Shown here: positions 9,901 through 15,542 of the stretch, piece by piece
Numbering within the stretch: the stretch's first letter is position 1
Layout: each line of letters opens with the position of its first letter
DNA from: Flavitalea plasmicola
Lineage (GTDB): Bacteria; Bacteroidota; Bacteroidia; Chitinophagales; Chitinophagaceae
DNA: 64,000 nt
Assembly: GCF_030546645.1 (NCBI RefSeq)
Contig: NZ_JAUOTO010000003.1
Coordinates: 836,956 to 900,955 of the forward strand
Direction: 5' to 3'
Notes under the pieces: model-generated
Databases searched by the model: none
What the model saw: only the letters and a program-made list of their open reading frames with translations
What the model was told of the DNA's origin: nothing
Made by a program: the position numbers and the translations under genes

Positions 9901-10146
9901 AAACATACGAACACCGTGCAGGTGAGCCTGGACATCGTTAACCTGGGCAACCTCATCAGCAGCAAATGGGGATTGCGCAAATATGCCAGTGCCAGCGGAT
10001 ACTATCAGCCGATGACCTATGTAGGACAGGGCACCGACGGTCTCTCGCATTACAAGTTCGATCCAGCCCAGAAGTCGACATTCACCACCAGCCCCGACCT
10101 TCCGTCGCGGTGGCAGATGCAGATAGGGCTGAGGTATATATTTTAA
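6955..10146 (+). CDS. Oar-like TonB-dependent outer-membrane receptor
   Basis: An outer-membrane beta-barrel of 1063 residues. Signal peptide 1-25; carboxypeptidase regulatory-like (Ig-fold) domain about 28-115; plug domain about 125-250 with the stretch NNFSLDGAVFNNPFGL typical of Oar-type receptors; then a long barrel ending in an aromatic residue (LRYIF). Such receptors use the TonB system to move a substrate across the outer membrane; Oar-type members often handle peptides or secreted proteins rather than sugars. There is no SusD partner next to it, which also argues against a glycan-utilisation locus. Monocistronic: two strong hairpins follow its stop. Confidence 0.88.
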   Translation: MHQPRLTRLAILLLFTFTGSYALAQVTTATLSGTVSGEKGKSLSGATVQVAFLDAGINKTLSTKSDGSFVLPNLRVGGPYSVTVSFTGYSPRVDSNIYLSLGENTTLDIRLVPTAANLAEVTVTARSPIFDDHRTGASTQINSRLIRTLPTISRSADDYTRLTPSASPTYNGISFAGRNGQYNNFSLDGAVFNNPFGLDAPTPGGQTNAQPISLDAIDQIQVNIAPYDVTQSGFTGAGVNTVTKSGSNKTTGTVYGFYRNTGMTGHKVDGTKFTVPTLNHIQAGASLGGAIVKSKLFYFVNFETEQRKDEASAYRAQDASNVGQITTSRVLKSDLDAVSAILKSKYGYETGPYQGFNLKQTNYKWLAKLDWVINSRHSLSFTYNGLDATQDKPAHPNAIQRRGPDAITLQFRNSGYQMVNKLHSFGLELKSNFGDSYANKFRAVFTTFRDHRNPFSTPFPALTISKNNVSYIIAGHEPFSINNVLNQDALQLTDNFNIILAKHTLTIGASYEQFKFGNSFNLTGYGFAVFGSTPINDFLANAPNGSLQADVDYAKSQAAAGKWAWYYLTVGQLAGYLQDEWKITTNLKLTYGVRIDKPLYFPSKAKYQGTDGKTSSPTVHNTDNLTLFDPNGNPVQNGPGKEIDNTRMPSGKPLFSPRLGFNWDVKDDKTVQVRGGTGLFTGRFPFVWLGNAIGNPFTGYYNVTAKDFKWPQIWRSNLGLDYKLPSNTVLTVDVAYTKDVHAMMVRDYGLGTPTGTLNSGTGDTRPFYQASDKGNTGTYVFTNTKTGTSFDVSFQVQQTFGKGWFLMGSYNYLVAKDASSISAEISGDAFDRNPVLGNANIARNSTSLYGNTHRIVLAGFKRFDYGEGKYATTVSFFANWTSGNRFSYVYAGDVNKDGSGFNDLMYVPTATEIGVMKFDTVLDVNGNVQLEGAQRTALESFIQQDKYLSKHRGQYTGKYAGATPWFSQVDMRVLQDFNLKVGKHTNTVQVSLDIVNLGNLISSKWGLRKYASASGYYQPMTYVGQGTDGLSHYKFDPAQKSTFTTSPDLPSRWQMQIGLRYIF

Positions 10147-10150
10147 GATA

Positions 10151-10182
10151 AAAAGCCGTCCGACTGTTGGCGGACGGCTTTT
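10151..10182 (+). terminator. Rho-independent terminator of the TonB receptor gene
   Basis: A perfect 12-pair stem, AAAAGCCGTCCG with CGGACGGCTTTT, loop of 8 bases, ending in a T-run. It begins four bases after the stop codon at 10146. The flanking A- and T-runs make it usable in both directions. Confidence 0.88.
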
Positions 10183-10184
10183 AC

Positions 10185-10217
10185 AAAAAAGCAAGGACCA
10201 TAGATCCTTGCTTTTTT
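10185..10217. terminator. Second hairpin, likely terminator of the tRNA on the other strand
   Basis: A perfect 13-pair stem, AAAAAAGCAAGGA with TCCTTGCTTTTTT, and a 7-base loop. It lies two bases after the first terminator and five bases from the 3' end of the leftward tRNA gene. With A- and T-runs on both sides it can stop transcription from either direction. Confidence 0.82.
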
Positions 10218-10221
10218 ATTG

Positions 10222-10294
10222 AGCGGAAGACGAGGTTCGAACCCGCGACCTGCAGCTTGGGAAGCTGCCGCTCTACCAACTGAGCTACTTCCGC
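10222..10294 (-). tRNA. tRNA-Gly (anticodon CCC)
   Basis: On the minus strand the 73 bases fold as a full cloverleaf: acceptor GCGGAAG with CTTCCGC and discriminator T; D arm GCTC...GAGC; anticodon stem GCAGC/GCTGC with loop TTCCCAA, giving anticodon CCC (reads GGG); T arm with TTCGAAC. The 3' CCA is not encoded. Glycine tRNAs normally carry U73, which agrees. Confidence 0.93.
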
Positions 10295-10361
10295 CTATAT
10301 AACGTTCGCAATAAATGCGGAGGGCAAATGTAATATATAATCTTTTTCGACCTGCAATTTT

Positions 10362-10871
10362 TTAAGCTGGTTTCAAAAATCTCGCCGCAAGCCAGCTCTC
10401 TTTTAAAGGAATGAGCCACTTCTCCGCCAGCTCATCCTTCGTTTGTACCGTATTATTGAAATACAAGCTCTCTCCATTGAGAAATCCGTTCTCCAAAGCA
10501 TAGGGCAGCTGTGCCATCGGCACCATCTGCACCTTATCCTTTACATGGAAGGCCAGGTTCAGCCTGTCAAACATCGCCACGCTAAAACGCTGCTCGATGT
10601 CCTTGATCAGCCGGACGGAACTGTCCGTGCTGCACCCGCTGACACCCGTGGCCGACTCGTCAGCCATGAGTACGATGAATTGACCGTAAAACAGGTTCGC
10701 ATACCCCTTCACCGGCGTCCCATGCGATTTCCAATCCCGTACAAAGCGTTCCAGCATCTCCTCGATCTCCAGCGCTTCGGACAATAGGAAAAGACGGGAG
10801 GCCTGGTAGATCCAGACCCTGCTATCTCCCGCAAAATCAAGGGGTAATAATTCTGTATGCGCACTATTCAT
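10362..10871 (-). CDS. Conserved Bacteroidota protein often mislabelled ABC transporter ATPase
   Basis: A protein of about 170 residues without Walker motifs. Patterns such as SRVWIYQASR near the N-terminus and SGCSTDSSVRLIKDIEQ in the middle match a widespread Bacteroidota family that databases often name ABC transporter ATPase without support. Its function is unknown; it looks like a small soluble cytoplasmic protein. An ATG six codons upstream (10889) is also open, but a TATCTTTG promoter box at 10876-10883 lies between the two, so I prefer 10871. It follows the Fe-S protein gene on the same strand with a small gap and could also be read from there. Confidence 0.75.
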   Translation of the reverse strand: MNSAHTELLPLDFAGDSRVWIYQASRLFLLSEALEIEEMLERFVRDWKSHGTPVKGYANLFYGQFIVLMADESATGVSGCSTDSSVRLIKDIEQRFSVAMFDRLNLAFHVKDKVQMVPMAQLPYALENGFLNGESLYFNNTVQTKDELAEKWLIPLKESWLAARFLKPA

Positions 10872-10875
10872 CCTG

Positions 10876-10883
10876 CAAAGATA
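10876..10883 (-). promoter_or_regulatory. TAnnTTTG -7 box very close to a start codon
   Basis: TATCTTTG on the minus strand matches the Bacteroidota -7 consensus TAnnTTTG. Only four bases separate it from the ATG at 10871, so a transcript from here would be nearly leaderless. No good TTG element is seen 19-21 bases upstream, so the call is tentative. Confidence 0.4.
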
Positions 10884-10920
10884 GGTCAATTGAAAATAAT
10901 TCCCCGTCCGGCCGGAAACC

Positions 10921-11700
10921 TCAGCTCATGGAGGCCGCGATCAGCTCCGCAATGTCCATCACCTTTACCGCCTCCTCCTTTTCCGCATGCTTTACCCCGT
11001 CCGTCAACATCGTATTGCAGAAAGGACAGGCCGCCGCGACAATCCCCGCACCCGTCTCCAGGGCCTCGCCGCTCCGCTCGAAATTCACCCGCGTCGTGCC
11101 TTTCTCTTCTTCTTTGAACATCTGCGCTCCGCCGGCCCCGCAGCAAAGTCCTTTACTGCGGCATCGCTTCATTTCCACCAGCTCGCCGTCCAGCGCTTCC
11201 AGCACCTTCCGGGGCGCTTCGTAAATATGATTAGCCCTGCCCAGGTAACAGCTGTCATGATACGTGATCCGTTTGCCTTTGAAAGGGCCGCCTTCTTTTA
11301 TAACGATCTTACCCTCATCGATCAGCTGCTGCAGCAGCACCGTGTGATGGATGACATCATAATGACCTCCCAATTCGGGATATTCGTTGCTTAATATGTT
11401 AAAACAGTGCGGACAGGCCGTGACGATCTTCTTTACCCCATAATTATTTAAAACCTGGATGTTCTGGTAGGCCATCATCTGGAAAATGAACTCATTACCC
11501 GCCCTGCGTGCCGGATCTCCCGTACAAAACTCCTCCTTGCCCAGGATGGCATATTTCAACCCTACCTTGTTCAATATAGCTGCGAAAGCACGGGTGATCT
11601 TCTGGGCGCGCTGGTCGTAGCTGCCGGAGCATCCCACCCAGAACAGGATCTCCGGGACTTCTCCTTTTGCCGTCAGGTCGGCCATGGTAGGTACCTGCAT
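10921..11700 (-). CDS. (Fe-S)-binding CCG-domain protein, heterodisulfide-reductase type
   Basis: 259 residues with two cysteine-rich CCG-type domains: an N-terminal one (WVGCSGSYD, later CPHCFNIL) and a C-terminal one (HDSCYLGR, LCCGAGGAQMF, CPFCNTML). Such proteins resemble HdrB or the second half of GlpC/LutA subunits and bind Fe-S clusters for electron transfer with a quinone-linked partner. The partner with a cytochrome-like membrane part and two [4Fe-4S] ferredoxin motifs is encoded at 13493-14815, also leftward, but three rightward genes lie between them. The substrate dehydrogenase served by this chain is not known. Confidence 0.88.
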   Translation of the reverse strand: MQVPTMADLTAKGEVPEILFWVGCSGSYDQRAQKITRAFAAILNKVGLKYAILGKEEFCTGDPARRAGNEFIFQMMAYQNIQVLNNYGVKKIVTACPHCFNILSNEYPELGGHYDVIHHTVLLQQLIDEGKIVIKEGGPFKGKRITYHDSCYLGRANHIYEAPRKVLEALDGELVEMKRCRSKGLCCGAGGAQMFKEEEKGTTRVNFERSGEALETGAGIVAAACPFCNTMLTDGVKHAEKEEAVKVMDIAELIAASMS

Positions 11701-11716
11701 AGAACTATATTTTCCG

Positions 11717-11749
11717 TAAATCTAAAGGAACCACCATACAAAACCCAAA
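11717..11749 (-). promoter_or_regulatory. Possible promoter of the Fe-S protein gene
   Basis: On the minus strand TTTG (11746-11749) is followed after 21 bases by TAGATTTA (11717-11724), one base off the TAnnTTTG consensus. It sits 17 bases from the start codon at 11700, in the divergent gap shared with the Crp-type regulator gene. Confidence 0.4.
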
Positions 11750-11780
11750 TTTGGTAACTTTAATCGCCAAAAATGTTATT

Positions 11781-12482
11781 ATGCCGGGAGACGACAATAT
11801 GCTTTTGATCAAGAACTACGACCTCTGGTGCCATCTGTCCGACGATGAATATAAAGCGTTGAAGGTGGAGCACCATGTCATCGATGTGCCCAAGGGGGAA
11901 TATATATATTTTGAGGCCTACAATCACAATAAGATTTACTTCGTCAAGGAAGGCACCATCAAGATCGGCTTCATCGACGACGAAGGCAATGAAAAGATCA
12001 AGGAGATCATCCAGAAAGGCGAACTTTTCGGCCAGTTCAGCCTGGAGCGGAACAACCTGCATGGGGAGTTCGCCCAGGCCTACAAACACGATGTCAGCAT
12101 CTGCGCTTTTACCATCGACGACTTTGAAAAGCTGCTGAAGAACAGACCCGACCTGGCCCTCCGGTACAGCAAGCAGGTAGGCGCCAAGCTGCGCAATATC
12201 GAGAACAGGCTGCTCAACCTTCTGAACAAGGATGTCAAGACACGCCTCCTGCATTTCCTGTGGCAGCTGGTGGAACAAAACCTGGGAGAGAACACCGCCG
12301 AAGGCTTCTGCATACCGAATTTTCTCACCCATGAAGACATCTCCAGCCTCATCGGCAGCAGCCGCCAGACAGTGACCACGATGATCAATGAGCTGGAGAT
12401 TGAAGGTATACTGTCGTACAACAGGCAGGAGATCTGTTTCCTGGATGTTAAAAAGCTCCAAAAACGGGTGAGTGTCAATTGA
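11781..12482 (+). CDS. Crp/Fnr family transcription regulator
   Basis: About 233 residues. An N-terminal cyclic-nucleotide-binding-like beta-roll (including GTIKIGFIDDEGNEK and GELFGQF) is joined by a long helix to a C-terminal winged helix (THEDISSLIGSSRQTVTTMI as recognition region). No FNR-type N-terminal cysteine cluster is present, and the cAMP-binding Arg/Ser pattern is not clear, so the ligand is unknown. The frame is open back to a TTG at 11751, but ATG 11781 is the likelier start; a TAACTTTA box lies at 11755-11762. It is divergent from the Fe-S protein gene and may regulate it or the DoxX/YceI genes downstream. Confidence 0.85.
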   Translation: MPGDDNMLLIKNYDLWCHLSDDEYKALKVEHHVIDVPKGEYIYFEAYNHNKIYFVKEGTIKIGFIDDEGNEKIKEIIQKGELFGQFSLERNNLHGEFAQAYKHDVSICAFTIDDFEKLLKNRPDLALRYSKQVGAKLRNIENRLLNLLNKDVKTRLLHFLWQLVEQNLGENTAEGFCIPNFLTHEDISSLIGSSRQTVTTMINELEIEGILSYNRQEICFLDVKKLQKRVSVN

Positions 12483-12543
12483 CGGACAGTGGAGGGCGGG
12501 AAAGGCGTATACTTTCGTTGTATAAATATAAATACACCGGACA

Positions 12544-12951
12544 ATGAAAAAGCCTTCCCTTGCGCTGACAGTCAGCATACTTTGGATCTTTCGTATCCTG
12601 GCCGCCCTGATCATGCTGCAGACGCTGTATTTCAAATTTTCCGCCCAGCCCGAGTCGGTGCATCTGTTTACCACGCTGGGAATGGAACCATGGGGACGCA
12701 TTGGCATCGGCTCCCTGGAGCTCGTCGCCTCCGCTTTGATCCTCTACCCCCGTACCACACCCTATGGAGCCTTGCTGGGACTGGGACTGATGGCCGGCGC
12801 CATCTTTTTCCACCTCACCAAACTGGGGATCAGATGGGATGGCGATTATACCCTGTTCGCCTACGCAGTGATCGCCTTTATTTCCTGCGCAGTGCTGATA
12901 ATAGCTTATCGCAACGTATTATTGCAGCGAATCGGCATTATTAAATCATAA
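12544..12951 (+). CDS. DoxX-like membrane protein
   Basis: 135 residues with four predicted transmembrane helices (about 8-27, 50-68, 75-93, 102-122) and the family look of DoxX/DoxD-like proteins. These are small inner-membrane proteins, some tied to thiol or quinone redox balance; no specific reaction can be given here. It is followed after eight bases by the YceI gene, so the two are very likely cotranscribed. Confidence 0.72.
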   Translation: MKKPSLALTVSILWIFRILAALIMLQTLYFKFSAQPESVHLFTTLGMEPWGRIGIGSLELVASALILYPRTTPYGALLGLGLMAGAIFFHLTKLGIRWDGDYTLFAYAVIAFISCAVLIIAYRNVLLQRIGIIKS

Positions 12952-12959
12952 ACGAGGAT

Positions 12960-13496
12960 ATGAAGCATTTCATCGGATTTTGTTTGATCCAGCTGTTGGC
13001 AGTTGTCGTGGTTGGCCAGCAATACAAGGCCACGGACGAGGGCTCTTCGATAAAGTTCAGGATAAAGAATTTTGGCATTGAAACAGGCGGGTCGTTCACG
13101 GGACTGGAAGGTACGATCAGCTTCGATCCGAAAGACCTTACCAGGGACAGCTTCGACCTGAGCGTCGACGCCCGCTCCGTCAACACGGACAACAATATGC
13201 GGGACAATCATCTGAGAAAGGAAGACTATTTGGATGTGCAGAACTATCCCCGCATCCGCTTCGTATCTACCAAAGTGACCGTGGACAATAACGCGCATTT
13301 CACCGTCACCGGAAAGCTGACCATCAAAAATACAACCCAGGAGATAACCATCCCTTTTACAGCAACCCCGAAGAACGAGGATTATATCTTCGCCGGCGAG
13401 TTCAGGATCAACAGGAAGGACTTCAAGGTCGGTGGTTCCAGCACGATCTCTAACGGCCTGACCGTGCAGTTCAGCGTCCTTGCAAAAAAACGCTAA
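12960..13496 (+). CDS. YceI family periplasmic lipid-binding protein
   Basis: 178 residues: signal peptide 1-20 (ending GQQ) and a YceI lipocalin-like barrel. Recognisable parts are SIKFRIKNFGIETGGSFTGL, the NNMRDNHLRKEDYLDVQNYP stretch and the GEFRINRKDFKVGG end. YceI proteins bind long isoprenoid or amphipathic lipids in the periplasm. It is paired with a DoxX-like membrane protein, a common neighbour. Its last four bases overlap the end of the leftward Fe-S membrane protein gene (tail to tail). Confidence 0.9.
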   Translation: MKHFIGFCLIQLLAVVVVGQQYKATDEGSSIKFRIKNFGIETGGSFTGLEGTISFDPKDLTRDSFDLSVDARSVNTDNNMRDNHLRKEDYLDVQNYPRIRFVSTKVTVDNNAHFTVTGKLTIKNTTQEITIPFTATPKNEDYIFAGEFRINRKDFKVGGSSTISNGLTVQFSVLAKKR

Positions 13497-14815
13497 CCTT
13501 CGGTCGTCCATTTGTCGCGGTCATCCGGACTGAATTTCCAGGGGGCAAAATTATTCTCCACGTTCCCGAACAGCACATTCCATTCCTGGGGTGCATTGCT
13601 GTCTTCCATGATAAGGGCCCGCCGCATTTCCACGATGATCTCCAGCGGGCTGATGCTGACGGGACACTCCTCCACACAGGCATTACAGGTAGTACATGCC
13701 CGCAGCTCCTCCACGGAGATGTAGTTCAGCAACGTCTTTCCATCATCCTGGAAGCTCCCGTTCCTGTCAACATTATGTCCAACCTCCTCCAGTCTGTCCC
13801 TTGTGGACATCATGATCTTGCGGGGAGATAATACTTTGCCTGTGATATTGGCGGGACATGCCGCCGTGCAGCGACCGCATTCCGTGCAAGCGTAAGCGTC
13901 CAGCAGGTTGCGCCAGCTCAGGTCGAAAACGTCCTTGGCGCCAAAGCGGGGTGGGGGAGCCGTCTCTGTTCCGGCCGCAGGCGCCTTGTCGGGCTCCATT
14001 GCATAGAGTACCTCTTTTTGTATGGCCGGCATATTCCGCAGTTTGCCTTCCGGCTCCAGCCGGGCATAGTAGGCATTGGGGAAGGCCAGTAAGATATGCA
14101 GGTGCTTGGAGTAAGGGAGATAGTTCAGGAACGCCAGGATGCCCAGGATGTGCAGCCACCAGCAGGCACGTTCCAGGACCACCAGTCCTGAAGTGCTCAT
14201 TCCGTTGAGAAGGGGATGCAATAAATGGGAGAAGGCAAAATTCCCCGTAAGGTGTTCGCCGTAATGCCCATAACCCCTGGCTTGCAGCAGCGTGTCGGCG
14301 GCGTTCATGGTAAGGAACAAGGTCATGAGCAGCACCTCCGTCAGCAGGATGTAATTGGCATCGCTGCGGGGCCAGCCATCCAGGTCATGACTGGCAAAAC
14401 GCCGGAGCTTCAGGATATTCCTGCGACAGAGAAAGACGATGCAAAAGGTCCATACGCCCACGGCCAGCAGCTCGAATGCATTGATCAGCCAGCCATACAA
14501 AAAGCCGAGGGGGCTGGCAAACAGCCGGTGCGTGCCAAAAACGCCGTCCAGCCCAATTTCCAATACTTCCAGGTTGATGATGATAAAGCCGGCATAGATG
14601 ACAAAATGCATGAGCGCCACCAAAGGATTGCGGAACATCTTCTTTTGCCCAAAAGCCAGCAGCAGCAGGTTCTTCCGCCGGACTCCCGGCAGGTCGTTAT
14701 AGGGTTCGTCCCTGCCCATCAGAATATTGCGGCGGATACGGAGCGCGTTCCGGGTAAACCACCAAATGGCCGTGGCGGCCAGCACGATGAAGAGTATCTG
14801 CTGAACGATCGTCAT
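13493..14815 (-). CDS. Membrane oxidoreductase with two [4Fe-4S] ferredoxin motifs
   Basis: 440 residues. The N-terminal half carries several transmembrane helices with histidines that could hold b-type haem, as in nitrate reductase gamma/HdrE-like subunits. The C-terminal half has two ferredoxin motifs, CTECGRCTAACP and CTTCNACVEECP. It should pass electrons between the quinone pool and the CCG-type Fe-S protein encoded at 10921-11700; in many Bacteroidota these two genes are adjacent. Here Crp, DoxX and YceI genes on the other strand separate them. The electron donor is unknown. Confidence 0.88.
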   Translation of the reverse strand: MTIVQQILFIVLAATAIWWFTRNALRIRRNILMGRDEPYNDLPGVRRKNLLLLAFGQKKMFRNPLVALMHFVIYAGFIIINLEVLEIGLDGVFGTHRLFASPLGFLYGWLINAFELLAVGVWTFCIVFLCRRNILKLRRFASHDLDGWPRSDANYILLTEVLLMTLFLTMNAADTLLQARGYGHYGEHLTGNFAFSHLLHPLLNGMSTSGLVVLERACWWLHILGILAFLNYLPYSKHLHILLAFPNAYYARLEPEGKLRNMPAIQKEVLYAMEPDKAPAAGTETAPPPRFGAKDVFDLSWRNLLDAYACTECGRCTAACPANITGKVLSPRKIMMSTRDRLEEVGHNVDRNGSFQDDGKTLLNYISVEELRACTTCNACVEECPVSISPLEIIVEMRRALIMEDSNAPQEWNVLFGNVENNFAPWKFSPDDRDKWTTEG

Positions 14816-14879
14816 AGGAAATTTTTTCTCCCGGTGAAGATAAGTGATTTGCTCTTATTGCTTTAATTTGCTCCCACAA

Positions 14880-15377
14880 ATGAAGAACTACATCCTCACC
14901 CAACAGGTGGCCGAAAAAAAGCTGCGTCGCATGGCTTACGAGATCCTGGAACACAATGCCGGCGAATCACAGCTGATCCTGGCCGGCATCCGTGACAATG
15001 GAAGCGCCATCGCCCGCACCATCCAGCGCCTCCTTCATGAGATCTCGGGCGGCCGGCTGACTGTTAAGATCATCGACATCTCCCTGGATAAGAGGAAACC
15101 CCGCGAGGTCGTCCTCAGCGAATCCCTCCCTTTCGACGACCGGGTCATCATCGTAGTAGACGACGTGGCCAGCAGCGGCAAAACGCTCCTCTATGCTATG
15201 AAACCCTTCCTGGACGCCCATCCCCGCAAGATCGAATGCCTGGTACTGGTAGGCCGTACCCATAAAGCATTCCCTGTTCATCCCGACTACATCGGGCTGT
15301 CCCTTTCCACTACTTTACAGGAGCACATATACGTGGAAGTGGATGGCGAGAACGTGAAAGGCGCCTGGCTGGAATAG
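14880..15377 (+). CDS. Phosphoribosyltransferase-domain protein (PyrR-like)
   Basis: 165 residues with a type I phosphoribosyltransferase fold; the PRPP-binding loop is VIIVVDDVASSGKTLL. The layout recalls PyrR-type uracil phosphoribosyltransferase/regulators, but an exact nucleobase cannot be read from the sequence. The frame is open back to a GTG at 14844, but the N-terminus MKNYILTQQVAEKKLRRMAY from ATG 14880 looks like the true start. A weak hairpin (CGTCCT with AGGACG, about 15388-15405) follows the stop. Confidence 0.82.
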   Translation: MKNYILTQQVAEKKLRRMAYEILEHNAGESQLILAGIRDNGSAIARTIQRLLHEISGGRLTVKIIDISLDKRKPREVVLSESLPFDDRVIIVVDDVASSGKTLLYAMKPFLDAHPRKIECLVLVGRTHKAFPVHPDYIGLSLSTTLQEHIYVEVDGENVKGAWLE

Positions 15378-15481
15378 CCCCTTAATCGTCCTTCCCCCAG
15401 GACGGAATTCTTACCCACACCCAGTGGAAAAAAGGGTGTTAAAATCCACTTAAAGCATCAGGTTTTCAGGCCTAAAAGGGG

Positions 15482-15489
15482 TAAATTTG
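15482..15489 (+). promoter_or_regulatory. Candidate -7 box of the gyrA promoter
   Basis: TAAATTTG, followed by C, is an exact match to the Bacteroidota -7 consensus and lies 53 bases before the gyrA start. No clear TTG element is found 19-21 bases upstream. Confidence 0.45.
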
Positions 15490-15542
15490 CCCTCCTTTCG
15501 GGAGACAAACTCCCGTGCCTCAAAAATCGCCTAAAACTCAAT

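Noticed and set aside
10362-10871. ABC transporter ATPase, the usual database name for this family
   Set aside because: No Walker A, Walker B or signature motif is present in its ~170 residues.
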